Shown here one piece after another: positions 48,623-61,194 of a stretch of 64,000 bases of DNA. Origin of the DNA: Miscanthus floridulus (taxonomy: Eukaryota; Streptophyta; Magnoliopsida; Poales; Poaceae); contig NC_089587.1 of NCBI RefSeq assembly GCF_019320115.1, positions 85,236,384 to 85,300,383 of the forward strand. Reading direction: 5' to 3'. The notes beneath the pieces are model-generated. The model saw only the letters and a program-made list of their open reading frames with translations. It made no database searches and was not told where the DNA came from. Position 1 is the stretch's first letter. Each line of letters opens with the position of its first letter. The translations under genes were made by a program, and so were the position numbers.

Positions 48623-48879
48623 TTAGTCCAAATAATTTTACCAGTGAATCATTATTGATGTTCTGCCAGGAGCTTGTTACCTATGATGACTTCAACGATG
48701 GCCATTGCGGGAGTGAACTCCATCAGCTGGAATTTGGCTTGTGGTTACTATTTGCAAGGACGGGCATTCCTGTGGGATTATTATTAACTCTGGGTTGTTG
48801 ACCTTACCATCATTTGTCGCGGAGAGAAAACCAAACGTCCAACTTGATGGATTAAGGGTTGGAGGTACAAAATTTGTTC

Positions 48880-49115
48880 GCCTAAACAATAATTAAACGG
48901 TAAACGATAGTCAACCATGTTGTTTAGGCACTAAACAGTAAATCAATGGCCGGACTGTTTAAACTCATCTAAACCGTTAAAACACAATCAAATTAAACAT
49001 GATTAAATGAGCTAAATGGATATTTTAGTGTTAATACACAAAACTGTTTAAGTCGTTCAACTTTGTTTAAACATCATCTAAACAGCCTAAACAGTTTAGC
49101 ATTTAGGATAACAGT
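48880..49115. repeat. AT-rich stretch of TGTTTAA/TTTAAACA phrases
   Basis: Repeated short motifs (ctaaacagt, aaaccgtta, actgtttaa) in both orientations. It could fold on itself; no transposon end is defined. Confidence 0.4.
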
Positions 49116-49159
49116 GGTATTGTGCGACAATTCAACCACACATGTTCTTCCATCGATTC

Positions 49160-49500
49160 ACATACCTTTCAGTCTAGTTCTTGAACATGGGATCTTGCGG
49201 CATTAACTTGTTGCATCTAAGTCCTTACAACCATACTTTGATTTTACTACATTTTCAGTCTAATTTCATGTGACGATCTACTTGAGGATTGCCTCTTTCT
49301 TCTCATGGACCTTGATTTTTGTCCTTACCTCACTTTGTCCATGTATTATCTGAAGGCTTACCTATTTAAGCGGTCTCCATTATTTGAGTGGCAGTAGGGG
49401 GCCAAAGCCCCCCTCCCTCCCAACACACACACAACACATGTTGCAGTTTTCCATGATAGTTTGTGTTTTTCTATATAATTTGAAAGCCCCCTCCCTTACG
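49160..49500. repeat. Direct repeat, copy 1
   Basis: Shares many blocks with 50205-50515 in the same order: aacttgttgcatctaagtcc, tttcatgtgacgat, gagtggcagtagggggccaa, cctccctcccaaca and aacacatgttgca. Much diverged. Confidence 0.65.
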
Positions 49501-50204
49501 TTCCGCACCTCTTCAGAGAACACGCTGCCCCAACTCTTGGTCCTTTTCATGTCCTTGATGCGCTGCTGCATGCAGGTCCTGCCTCGTCCTGTCCCTTTCG
49601 TCACCCCTCTCGTAGAAACCTCTATGAATTCCATCCCCAGACCATATCATCGATCGGATACGTCAAATAAAAGGGGAGTAAAGATTAAGGAAACAAGGCC
49701 AATAACACACTGCATGATCGAATCCCAAGCAACGCTGATCCTAGTGTGGTCGAGACTCTTCATCTCCTCGTACTGAGCGGCGTAGAGAACCACCAAGACA
49801 TGGTTTTCTTGATTGGAAAAGCGCCTCTTCCCCTGAATCATGCCAACTCCTGCAGGCACCAGTACTAGTATGACCGATGCCCCAGCACCGACAGCGATTG
49901 AGCCATCGCCACCGACCGCGATCACTCTATCACCACCGACAATGATCGCTCAGCACTGGCCATGGTCACCCTAGCACCGGCTGCGCTCCCCTCTTGGCCT
50001 GTCACCACACCGTTGGACTGTACCAGCACCGGCACCACTGCGTCGTCATCCTTAGATGTTGGGAGGGGATCGTCTGTTCAGGAGAGCAAACTCAAGCAAC
50101 AAAGTGGTTTCATGTGAGATCAAGTTTTCTTAACCAAAACTTGATCGTCACATGAAGTCTTAACTGAAACAAACCAAAACAAGACTATAACATCAAGTCT
50201 TCCA

Positions 50205-50515
50205 AAACATTAACTTGTTGGCATCTAAGTCCTTACTATAAGACTTTGGTTTTGCCACATTTTCAGCCTTGCTACATTTCAGCCTCTATTAGGTTTCATG
50301 TGACGATGTAGTTTCCTTGAGGATATCTCTTTCTCCTGATCTACCTCAATTTTTATACTTACCTTGCTTAAGGGGGTCTCCATTTCGAGTGGCAGTAGGG
50401 GGCCAAAGCCCCTTGCCTCCCTCCCTCCCAACATGCGCGCACATACACGCAGAACACATGTTGCACGTGTCCCCATGACAATTTAAGTGTTTCTATATCA
50501 TTTGAAAGTAAATGA
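50205..50515. repeat. Direct repeat, copy 2
   Basis: Second copy of the block at 49160-49500, about 1 kb downstream. The spacer between them has short sequences of unknown origin. Confidence 0.65.
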
Positions 50516-51560
50516 AGACATGAGATATGTACAAGAGCAAGATGAGTTAGCACAGAGAATATACAAATCAATGATAACATGATGAAGGAAATGACTTAAT
50601 ATGCTAGGGACATGCAAGATAACCACCTCATTGGTAAGTTATTCGAAGAGTAAATGGCATTCAATGATGGAGCTAGAATGTTTTTGTCAAAGAGGTCAAA
50701 TGACATATCTAAACAATGACAATGCAAAGTAGTGGTATTTTCTATTTCTACTATGATTTTGTGTAGCCTTTTTTAGGGTGAGCAATGGCTCTTGTTTCCT
50801 CTCAATCTCTTGGACTACCGCCTATTTCCATAGATCCGTAGTACACTAGTGAAGATTTCCTAAACAGCTTTGTGTAAGATTGTCATTATTTTGGCAAATT
50901 AATAGAGTATGCGTGATCTCGTTTATAAAATTATTAAGAATCATGTTGCCTGATCTTCAGCCTATAGAGCTTGTTTGGTTCATGGCTTCCCAGTCAGTAA
51001 TCCTGTGTTGACAGTCTAAGACGTTGCCTGGCAGGCAGCCGAGAAACCAAACATGTCCATAGACATGAAGTTTTTTTTGGGTTATTGCTAGTAACTTTTG
51101 TAGCCAGTTATTTTTTCCCTGGCACTATTGAACTAAACATTTAGAAGAGTGAGTTTGCATGCACGGTTGAAGGTTTGCCGGCCTACGTTAGGAGAGTCCA
51201 ACTTTTGGATGTGAAAATTTGGAATATTTTTTTGAAATTGTCTGCTAGCTCAATATACCCTTAATCCATCGAAACGTGAGAGAGGTAAATAATCAATGGT
51301 ATCTCTGACATTGTATAATATTCTATCTATGTGGCTAGTATTTAATCCTCTACACGGTGCCCGCTGTCGATGCTTTGGATCGGTTAATTTCTTGTATTGG
51401 CTGTTAAACTTTTGGAGCGTCAATTTAGCCCTATCCCCATCTCCCTAATAGGGGAATTTTCCGCAGGGAATCGGGGATCGTGGCCCCATTGCCATCTCTA
51501 CTCAACGTCCTCTTCAAAATACCAACTGATGATTGGCAATTTGGAATGGGGCTTGGAGCT
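50516..51560. other. Intergenic DNA, no identifiable feature
   Basis: AT-rich. 51410-51510 has phrases (cccatctccctaataggggaa, gcagggaatcggggatcg) seen in many grass repeats; not assigned. Confidence 0.4.
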
Positions 51561-51569
51561 AGCTAGCTT

Positions 51570-52482
51570 CTAATGAGTACATCACTCCTTCGGATGTATC
51601 CACTGATCCTCCAACCATCATGCAAGGTCCAATGACCCGGGCTCGAATACGTCAACTCGGTTTAGAGGTGAGCTCGTTCTTAAGTGATCCTTTTCATACT
51701 TTTGAGAATAGACTACTACCTAATGATGTTATCTTGCTTAGGAACATTGAAGAGGGTCATGAGGGACTTATAGGAAGAGGTGGAGGCATTGATGACCAAC
51801 AAGGACGTTCAACAGAAACTGAAGGCCCGGTCCAACATGATTTTGAGTCTGTCTCGGCCTCTAGGACTAGTCTACCTTAAACTGGTCACCCAGGACGCAT
51901 CCGGACTCCGTTTTCAACGATCCACATATGGTTGGAAAGCTAATTTAATAAGGAAGCCAATCCAAGTGGTTTCACATCAAAAGACCTTCAGAATTAACAA
52001 AAATCATCGAAACAATTTAGCGTCCAGAATCTATCAGGATGCTGCGACACCGTCTTTTGGTCCGTTGGACCGTGTATCGTGTTTGGGCCTATTAGGGGGT
52101 GCGTCTAGGGTAGGTGACGACCCTAAGACCTTTATAATCATATGCCGCCGCCGTCATTACATTTTGGGTGTTGCTTAGATTAATCTGTCAAGAACAGTTT
52201 CGTCGTTCATCGGTTTATGAGACCCCAACTTTGTGAGATTAATTATTCATCTACAATTTGGTTGCTTTCTTTCTTGTTTTTGCTTGTGTTCTTTGTTACA
52301 TAGGTAGGGATTAGCCTTCTTGGCGAGGTCAACCGGATCCGTGTCTTGGTTGATAACCAGAGGAGTTGTGGTGCTAAGATTATAGGATTCGATCTTTCGA
52401 TCTAAAGCTGGATTGGTGTGTCATTCTCTGCCAAAACGATAGTTATCACTACCTGATGGAAGATCGGGATCCCCCATTTCCA
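51570..52482 (+). repeat. 5' LTR of the second gypsy element (left end approximate)
   Basis: Ends cccccatttcca, five bases before the PBS. Its first part codes for MQGPMTRARIRQLGLEVSSF (51620 onward), the usual C-terminal end of gypsy polyproteins. So in this family the polyprotein evidently runs into the LTR, and the 5' copy carries the same tail. Confidence 0.6.
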
Positions 52483-52487
52483 TTAAG

Positions 52488-52499
52488 TGGTATCAGAGC
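52488..52499 (+). promoter_or_regulatory. Primer-binding site, initiator Met tRNA type
   Basis: tggtatcagagc, the standard plant sequence, 5 bp after the LTR. Confidence 0.85.
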
Positions 52500-53287
52500 T
52501 AAGGTATATCATTAGGTTTACATTTATCCCCTAGTTTGGAGTGTTTCACATTCGTCCCATAGTCCAGTGCCATACTTTTTTTTCCTGTCCTAGAACCTTT
52601 CGCGCCATAGCCCTTGCATATTTTAGTTTTAGAGTCCGTCGTGTTGAGTTTGTGTCTTGGTTGAGGTCTTGTTGCTGGTTAGGTCATGTTAGAGTCTAGT
52701 TCATGTGTTTTCCCCCATCGTTTTCATCAAATCTTTGCTGCTGTGACCAATTTTACGCACATTGTTCCTGTTTTGTCCTCTAATTCGGAGCCAATTCTTA
52801 AAACTGGTCTAGTTTTCACATACGAACTCAGATTTTGACGTTCCATATATCAAAATTGACCAGAAAAAATTTCGGATCTGTCTATCCCCTATTTTCTCGA
52901 GGTTGGAAAATTTTAATTTGGTCAAAAATTGGTCACAAGAACCTCTTTTCGTGGTCACTAGCTTTTTGTCGATTTTGAGCACATCTTCTGAAATTTAAAA
53001 ATGCCACGCCTTTCACTTGTTTAAGCTCATGTTTTCTGTGGTTACTTGTTTTGTGCTCCTAAGTGAAGAAAAAATATGAAAAAAATAAAAATAAAAAGTC
53101 AAAATTTCCCAAAAAACAACGATAGCCCCAAAAAATAGAAAAAAAGAGAGGGGCAAAAGAGAAATAATATCTAGAGGAGCACATAGAGAAGGTCAAAGTG
53201 AGCTGTGTTAGCGTGTGCTGTCTGGTTCCTTGTTTGTGTTGCTCTTGCTATCCACCATACTTATTTTTCACACACATGTCACCTTGT
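52500..53287 (+). other. Leader of the second gypsy element, left part
   Basis: Non-coding, AT-rich. It continues at 61195-61580 beyond the copia insertion. The 43 bp before the insertion resemble the 43 bp after it. Confidence 0.6.
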
Positions 53288-54696
53288 TGTAAGGAAAATG
53301 GACCCTAGTCCCATTTACTTTGGATTTTGGTGTTTGATGACCAACACAACCAAATTGGACTAAAGAATTTGTATGTGTTTTTTTATAGTTCAATAGGGTG
53401 CAAGACATGACTTGGACGAAGGCGACGTGATGATCCGATGATCAACACTATAAGTAAGACCTTAGAAGCACAAGAGAGGACCCAAGATATCAAGAAAAGT
53501 CCAATCACAAAGATAGGAACTAAGCCGGACGCAAGATCGCGAAGAAAAGAGCTCATAGAGATGACAGGACGCTGTATAGGACGCTGCACCAGATGCTGCA
53601 TAGGACGCTGCATAGGACATTACACCGGACGCTGCACAGGACGCTACACCGAACGATGTACCGGACGCTACACAGGACGCTGCACCGGATGCTCCGATCA
53701 AGAGGCTCGGCAATAGCAGTGTCAGCAGCAGCGACCGGACGCTGAGTGCCAGAGTCCAATCAACATCAGTAAGGTTCTAGAGAGCCATTTTCATGACCGG
53801 ACGCATCCGGTCAGTGCTGATCGGACGCTGGTCAGAGTCCGATCAGTAGCAGAAAAGTGGGATTTCATCCCCAACGGCTACTTTATCAGTGGGACTTATA
53901 AATAGATCCCCCAACCGGCCATTTGAGTAGTGTGAAGCTAAGGAAATATACCAAGGGTGTTGATACGCCATTTTAGTAATCTTCACTTGCATAGTGCTTA
54001 GTGTTTTATTAGGTGATTAGCGTAGGTGCTTTGTGAAGTGCTTAGGTTGATTAGACCACCACTTATGTGCTTGCTCTAGGTTTAGGCCTAGTGTTTAGTG
54101 AGGTTTGTATACCTCTTACCACTCGATACTTACATGCACCATTGTTGTACATTAGAGGGGCTTGTAGTCTTACGAGATCATACTAATCGCGTTTGTGGTG
54201 TGGCCGCCATTGTATACCAGAGTGAACAAGACCTGTGGCGTTTCGGCCGGAAGCTTGATAATGAAGACGGCGGGGAGCATCTAGGAGAGGCTTGCCGGAA
54301 GGCACGTCGGAGACCCACTTACGCATGGGGAAGGCCCGAGGCTATCCACGGAGTTACCTGACTGGGAGCTTGGCCCTTGCGAGGGATTCCTTGCATGGGG
54401 CTCCAATGAGGACTAAAGGGAAGCTTGCGCGCTTCTCGATACCTGGGTAAAAATACCAGAGTCATCGATGGGAGTTTGCATATTTCTACCTTTCTCTTTA
54501 GCTTCCGCATTTACATTGATTGCATTACTCCTTTTGCGATAGAGATAGCAACACATTAGCAAAACCGTAGTTGTACATTTAGATAGTTTATCTTTTGCAT
54601 AGGTTTCGCTAAGGTTAGAAAAAGAGGCCATAGTTTAGAGTTAGAATTTTAAGTTGCCTAATTCACCCCCCCTCTTAGGCGTCACGATCCCCTTCA
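53288..54696 (+). repeat. 5' LTR of the copia element
   Basis: 1409 bp, TGTAAGGAAAATGG ... CCCCTTCA. Contains an 11-unit run of 12-bp repeats at 53567-53698. Confidence 0.9.
53567..53698 (+). repeat. 12-bp tandem repeat, 11 units
   Basis: Unit ggacgctgcacc with substitutions. The 3' LTR has only four units at 60136-60183. Confidence 0.85.
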
Positions 54697-54698
54697 AT

Positions 54699-54710
54699 TG
54701 ATATCAGAGC
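54699..54710 (+). promoter_or_regulatory. Primer-binding site of the copia element
   Basis: tgatatcagagc, initiator Met tRNA type, two bases after the 5' LTR. Confidence 0.8.
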
Positions 54711-54775
54711 GGGTTGGCTGAAATTGGACCTTTGGCTTAACCACCGTTGAGCCGACGCTATTTAGAGTGGTTGGG

Positions 54776-56922
54776 ATGGATACCTCTAGGCCTCTACACT
54801 TTGACGGCACTAACTTCCCCTATTATATAGCTAGAATGTCTTGCTATCTTGAGACGGTGATTTGGGAGTTTGGAGAGTCACTCGTGATGGGATGAAATCC
54901 ATTAAGAATCCTGAAAAACCCACAAAGAGTGATAAAAAAGAAATGCATTTCAATGCTAGAGCTAAGAATTGCTTGTTTGAATTATTTAGCATGGATGTGT
55001 TTAACCAAGTATTCACTTTAAATACGGCATATGAAATTTGGTTAAAACTTCAAGAGCTCCATGACGGCACATCTAATGTTCGTGAGCAAAAATATTGTCT
55101 AGCTAAACAAAATTATGATTCCTTTACAATGAATGATAATGAGCTTGTTGGTAATATGTATTCTTGTTTGAATCTAATTATCAATGAGCTCCATTCAATA
55201 GGATTAATAAAGCTAGATGATGCGGACATTGTGAGGAAGATCATCTCCGTGTTACCATAAAAGAAATATGCAAGCATCATCACCATCCTTCACAACATGG
55301 AGGACTTGAGCACCATGACCCCGGGAATAGTCATTGTCAAGATAGTGGCATTTGAAATGTCACGCGAGATGGGTCAAGAAGAAGCCTCTTCATCAAGCAA
55401 AGGCAAAGCTCTCACATGTAGCGAGAAAAAGAAGATAAAGGGCAAGCAAGTTAAGACAATATCAAGCTCAAGCTCCTCAAGTGAAGATGAAGAAGAAGAT
55501 GAGGATGATAATGATGATGATGAAGATTCAAGTGACGATGATCAATCTTCCTCCTCCACCTCTAACCTTGATAAAGAATCAATCAAACTTATCAATAAGG
55601 TAGAGAAGATGATCCAAAGGCTCAATGTCAAGGGTGTGCCCATCCAAATTCAAGATCTTATTTTCACCAATCAAAGAAATGAGCAAAGAAAGAGAGGATG
55701 CTATGGATGCGGTGAGTTGGGGCACTTTGTGGAAGGTTGTCCAAACAAGCCCACACCCAAGATAAAGAAGAAGGCATGCAAGAACTAAGCCTTCACATCA
55801 ATAAATTCATGGAATGATTCTTCAAGTGAAGAAGAACACCATCACAAGAGGCGAGGCCGCAAGCACTCATCATCAAGCTCTTCTCGTATGTGCCTTATGG
55901 CATGAGGTAATGAAAGCTCATCCTCTAGTGAGAGTGATAGTGATGATGAAATGTCTTCTTATGATGAAATTGTGCAATAAAATCTTAATTATGCTAAAGT
56001 TTGCACTAGTCAACAAAAGAAGCTCAAAAAATTAAAAGGGAAGCTAGATAGTTCACAAGAAGCATACGAAACTTTGCTTGAATAATACAAGAACTTTGCT
56101 AATCTCAATATTGAACTATCTACTAAAATTGAGCAACTTAAGGCTAGTGCAACAACAAATGCATGCACAATCAATGATGAGCAACTTGTAAAGAAAAATA
56201 AAAGATTAAAAGAAAAGTTAGCTAGCTCATAAGATGCTTATAAAAGTTTGCTTGCTAAAATGGAAACCATGTGCAAACATTGTGATGAGCTAACTAATAA
56301 AGTTGCTAAGCTTGAAGCCGTTAGTACAACACCCACCAAGGCATCTAAAAAGAAAAGCTCTATCTTTAACATGTCTAAAAAGGATGCCTCTACTTCTTGT
56401 AATGATTTATGTTTAGACTCATCTTTGTACAGCCAAGTTTGTGTTGAGAAAGTTATTGTAGATACATGCACACAAGAGGTTGCAAAAGAAAATGAGCAAC
56501 TCAAGCAAGAAATAGCTCGCCTCACCAAGGACTTGACCCAAGTGAAAGGCAAAGCAAAGCAAGCCCAACTTCATCAAGATAACACCATCAAGGGAGTGAA
56601 GAAGCTTGATGAAGGACAAACCGTGGTTTGCTGCATATGCCACAAGGAAGGTCACAAGTCCTATGAGTGCAAGGTAAAGAATGGGGGAGGAGCAAAGAAG
56701 AAAGAGAAGAAGCAAACAAGCAAGCTCTCCAACACCTACACCAATAAGGTGGACAAGAAGGCCTGCACACCTTATCTTTTGAAGAAGAAGAAAAATGACA
56801 AGGTGGTGGCCATCAAGGTGAACAAGCAAGCCAATAATGGGGTCAAACACTTTTGGGTGCCAAAGGAAATCATTTCTAACATGAAGAGCACTAAGAAGGT
56901 TTGGATCCCGAAAGGGAAGTGA
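54776..56922 (+). pseudogene. Copia gag (UBN2 type), broken
   Basis: ATG at 54776 (MDTSRPLHFDGTNFPYYIAR), a frameshift near 54855-54870, then the main frame 54862-56922 with stops at 55258, 55786, 56083 and 56230. UBN2 domain: ELFSMDVFNQVF, LKLQELHDGTSNVREQK. An acidic Ser/Asp run lies at about 55480-55560. First CCHC knuckle CYGCGELGHFVEGC (about 55700), a long Lys/Glu-rich coiled-coil region, second knuckle CCICHKEGHKSYEC (about 56630). Two knuckles about 300 codons apart are worth noting. A good start and stop exist only for gag; no pol follows. Confidence 0.85.
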
Positions 56923-57735
56923 GAAGTCCAATGGACTTCAGGGAACTTGGAGACTTGGCAAAGTATGGGTGCATTTCATAGGATGCATCATGATGGACAA
57001 AATCATTGCCAAGTGGGTTAGTGAATACTATGGACCCAAATTCTCCTTCCCATGTTAGGTAACTAGATGTTATTACTTTCAATTGGTACTTTCTTCAAGT
57101 GGTATTTCTTACAAATTGGCATCTTATAGCATCTAGTCACTTTTTATGCCTATGTTTGCATTTGTATGCTTATATCTTTTGTCATGCATACACTAGGCAT
57201 ATCTTATGGTAGATTTGCTCGGTTTCATTCTTAACCCTTAGAGCAAACCTACATGGTTTAAAATTGTTTAGGAGCACGACACATAGCTTGTCTTTTGATT
57301 GTACATCTAATATGTGCCAAAGACTAAATTGTGGATAATTTCTCCCGAATATCATCTTCGAAAAGGATTCTCACATTCATGAGAAGTCATCTTTCAAGTA
57401 GTATTATTGATTCTCAAATCAATGTGCATGACTTCTACAAGTATCCCACACTTGTGTGCATAAATTTAGGGGGAGATTAATCTACAAGTTGGATGCTTTG
57501 AGACTAACTCCTTTTCAAGCTTATCATGTGTGTAGTAGTCTCATTGCAAGGAAAATAGAGTCCCTGGAGTTAAGCATCATACTTCAAACATCCACCACCT
57601 ATTGCAAGTGGTAGAAATCAAATTGATTTCCACATGTGGTATTTCTAAACCGATATCCTCATGTTGATTTCATTTTGATATTTATATGCTTTCACCATGC
57701 ATTATATAGACTAAATTTCCTTGAGCAATAATTTG
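56923..57735 (+). other. Copia interior without pol
   Basis: AT-rich, no ORF above background, so integrase and RT have been lost or were never present. Confidence 0.6.
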
Positions 57736-57740
57736 CCAAA

Positions 57741-59356
57741 TGTCGGGTACCATAAAAAGGGGTCCTCTAAGCAAGAACCGAAAAAATCGCTTAGACCTCG
57801 TAAATATCGAAGCCAAGAGACAACCACCGGCAAAACCCCCACCTCATCCAAGGCTCGGCTGGACCGCCCGGCCCACCTCAAACAATATTCGAGCTCACCC
57901 AAAGCGAGCTTGGCCCAGAACAAAACCATGAGGCCTCGGATGAGGTATCGATTCTCTGACTCACCCGAGGCCCCGCGCGTAAGGCCTCGGATGAGGTACC
58001 GATTCTCCAACTCGCCCGAGGCCCCACGCGTAAGGCCTCGGACGAGGTACCGATTCTCTGACTCGCCCGAGGCCCCGCACCAAAGGCCTCGGATGAGATA
58101 CCAATTCTTCGACTCGCCCGAGGCCCCACGCGTAAGGCCTCGGACGAGGTACCGATTCTCCTTCTCGCCCGAGGCCCCGTGCGTAAGGCCTCGGACGAGG
58201 TATCGATTCTCCGACTCGCCCGAGGCCCCATCCGTAAGGCCTCGGACGAGGTACCGATTCTCCACCTTGCCCGAGGCCCCACGCATAAGGCCTCAGACGA
58301 GGTACCGATTCTCCGACTTGCTCGAGGTCGGCTCGGCATCAACCCCGTCACCTTCGCCTTGACCGACTTCTCTGATAGGATGTCACGTCCAACTAACACG
58401 TTCAGCCACTCTCACGATGTTAGCCGAATGACGGCTCGATACAGCAGAGTGGCCGACAAGATGGGAGTCACATCAACGCCATGCCACCCAGGACAAGACG
58501 GGGCAGGGGTTATTGGCCGCTGTGCTCGGTACTATGCCCACGACTAACACCCGTACTGCACTGTGCTGCCTAACCCCTTCTCCAAGGACAACATGGCATG
58601 GAGCGTCATGTCTAGGTCCCTGTAGCCTTAGAATCGACGTACAAAGACCAACTGCTCCCTCCGAGCCTCGGCTATCCGCTTCCGGGTCCCTGTAGCCTCG
58701 GGACTCGCACCCATCGAGCCCCCCACAATAGTTTAGCCTCTGCACCGACTAGGCATCGGCTCTCTATGTTGTCAACATACAGCGACCGGCACGTCATCCG
58801 CAGTACGCACCATATCCTACGTTAAGCTGCTGGAGCTCCCACGTCGCACCGGATCAGGCGTGACCGGCGCATTGCTCTAGTGCACCGAGGACAAGGCCGC
58901 TCCACCGACTATGCCGCCACTATGACAAGCTACAGGGCTCGGACATACCGCCTCTGCTCACAAAACGCCACATAGCAAATCCATATACCGCCCTTGTGCC
59001 TCCCTTCGACTTAAAAGGGAGTGACCGGGGCCGCTTCTAGGGACTCACACGGGCAAGCAACGCACAACGCTCTGTAACGCACACGCTTCCTCACTGCAAG
59101 AGATCAACATCTCAAGCAACCCTCGCCACTCCACGTAGAGACTGGGACTAGCTCCCTTTCTCACTCAGCTTGTAAGCCCCTACTACAAGCACCACGGTGC
59201 AAGGAATACAAGATCGCTCTCTCAGACTGGACGTAGGGCACCTATTGCCTGAACCAGTATAAACCTTGTATCTCTTTGCATCACCATCCAGGATCAGGGG
59301 CACGCAATACACTTTCACTAGTCGGTTGAGGATCCGCCAGACCCAAAACACCAACA
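57741..59356 (+). mobile_element. Solo LTR with a 51-bp tandem repeat
   Basis: 1616 bp from TGTCGGGTACC to CACCAACA, with perfect 5-bp flanks ccaaa (57736-57740 and 59357-59361). There is no second LTR and no interior. Contains a tandem repeat at 57931-58325 and unique GC-rich DNA, with a possible promoter region near 59000. Confidence 0.9.
57931..58325 (+). repeat. 51-bp tandem repeat, about 8 units
   Basis: Units begin aggcctcggaygaggtaycg and contain gactcgcccgaggcccc. 51 is a multiple of three, so the array is open in several frames on both strands; this is a consequence of repetition and not evidence of a gene. It lies within a CpG-rich LTR. Confidence 0.88.
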
Positions 59357-59361
59357 CCAAA

Positions 59362-59855
59362 TATGCATAAGGCTTGATTTCTATCATATGTATGCATATA
59401 TTTAGGGGGAGCTTAATCTATATAATATGAGAGTCAAATTTTATGACCTATTCTACTATACTTACAAAGGATCACAAAGTTTAACCCTCCCTTGTGCTAC
59501 TAATGTCTTTCTTTTTGGTGTTTAATTCCAAAGGAGGAGAATTTAGAGGACCAAAAGTAAGCATTAATAATTTACAAGTGCTAATGGTCCGAGAAAGGGA
59601 GGATAGTGGATTATGGATTGCCTATGTAATGGGGAGAATTTGTAGGAAGCAAGGCTTAAATTCATAATGCCACATGGGGACATTTTACAAGGGCAAGATA
59701 TGTTTTTATGTAGTATCTTTTTGATCTTACAAGTAGTATCTTTTAGCATCATCCCCTTGCATTGCATTCTAGTAAGTAGGTAGTTTTCAATTTTCAAAAT
59801 TCTATTATTTGCTTGCTTTGGTCGTGTTGTCATCAATCACCAAAAAGGGGGAGAT
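59362..59855 (+). other. Copia interior and polypurine run
   Basis: AT-rich, no coding signal. aaaaagggggaga at 59842-59854, right before the 3' LTR, is the likely polypurine tract. Confidence 0.65.
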
Positions 59856-61194
59856 TGCAAGGAAAATGGACCCTAGTCCCATTTACTTTGGATTTTGGTG
59901 TTTGATGACTAACACAACCAAATTGGACTAAAAAATTTGCAAGTGTTTGTTTTGTAGTTTAATAGGGTGCAAGACATGACTTGGACGAAGGCGACGTGAT
60001 GATTCGATGATCAACACCATAAGCAAGACCTTAGAAGCACAAGAGAGGACCCAAGATATCAAGCAAAGTCCAAGCACGAAGATAGGAACTAAGTTGGACG
60101 TAGGATCGCAAAGAAACGAGCTCACAGAGGTGGCAGGATGCTGCACAGGATGCTACACCGGACGCTGCACCGGACGCTCTGATCGAGAGGCTTAGCAACA
60201 GCAGTGTCAGCAGCAGCGATCGGATGCTGCACCAGATGCTGAGTTCTAGAGTTCGGTCAACATTAGTAAGGTTCTAGAGAGCCATTTTCATGACCGGACG
60301 TGTCCGGTCAGTGCTGACCGGACGCTGGTCAGAGTCTGCTCAGTAGCAGAAAAGCAGGATTTCGTCCCCAACGGCTACTTTCTCAGTGGGGCTTATAAAT
60401 AGACCCCCAACCAGCCATTTGAGTAGTGTGGAGCTGTGGAAACATACCAAGGGTGTTGATACACCATTTTCGTGATCTCTACTTGTATAGTGCTTAGTGT
60501 TTTATTAGGTGATTAGCGTAGGTGCTTTGCGAAGTGCTTAGATTGATTAGACCACCGCTTATGCACTTGCTCTAGGTTTAGGCCTAGTGTTTAGTGAGGT
60601 TTGTATACCTCTTACCACTCAGTGCTTGCGCACACCATTGTTGTATATTGAAGGGGCTTGTAGTCTTACAAGATCGTACCAACCGTGTTTGTGGTGTGGC
60701 CGCCATCGTGTATCGGAGGGAACAAGGCCCACGACGTTTTGGCCAGAAGCTTAATAGTGAAGACAGTGGGGAGCATCCGGGAGAGGCTTGTCGGAAGATA
60801 TGTCGGAGACCCACTTGCACATGGGGAAGTCCTATGGCTATCTATGGAGTTACCCGACCGGGAGCTTGGCCCTTGCGAGGGATTCCTTGCGAGGGGCTCC
60901 AACGAGGACTAGGGGAAGCTTACGCGCTTCTCGATACCTCGGTAAAAATACCGAAGTTATCGATGGGAGTTTGCATATCTCTACCTTGCTCTTTAGCTTT
61001 CGCATTTACATTGATTGCATTACTCCTTTTACGGTAGAGATGGCAACACATTAGCAAAACTATAGTTGCACATTTAGATAGTTTGTCTTTTGCATAGGTT
61101 TTGCTAAGGTTAGAAAAAGGGGCCATAGTTTAAAGTTAGAATTTTAAGTTGCCTAATTCACCCCCTCCCCTCTTAGGCGTCATGATCCCCTTCA
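59856..61194 (+). repeat. 3' LTR of the copia element
   Basis: 1339 bp, TGCAAGGAAAATGG ... CCCCTTCA. Shorter than the 5' LTR mainly because of fewer 12-bp units. Confidence 0.9.
60136..60183 (+). repeat. 12-bp tandem repeat, 4 units
   Basis: Same unit as 53567-53698 (11 units there). Confidence 0.8.

Larger units (their letters stand above)
53288..61194 (+). mobile_element. Copia-type, gag-only LTR retrotransposon, interrupted by a solo LTR
   Basis: LTRs 53288-54696 and 59856-61194 begin TGYAAGGAAAATGGACCC and end CCCCTTCA. PBS tgatatcagagc follows the 5' LTR and a polypurine run precedes the 3' LTR. Target copies are cttgt and cttgc. It has a UBN2-type gag of the copia group and no protease, integrase or RT, so it is non-autonomous. 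The solo LTR at 57741-59356 sits in the non-coding part between gag and the 3' LTR. Confidence 0.88.

Noticed and set aside
57931..58325. CRISPR-like array
   Set aside because: Units are contiguous with no spacers, and this is plant LTR sequence.
57711..58399. Long open frames on both strands over the repeat array
   Set aside because: The unit length of 51 bp keeps any stop-free frame open; it lies within an LTR.
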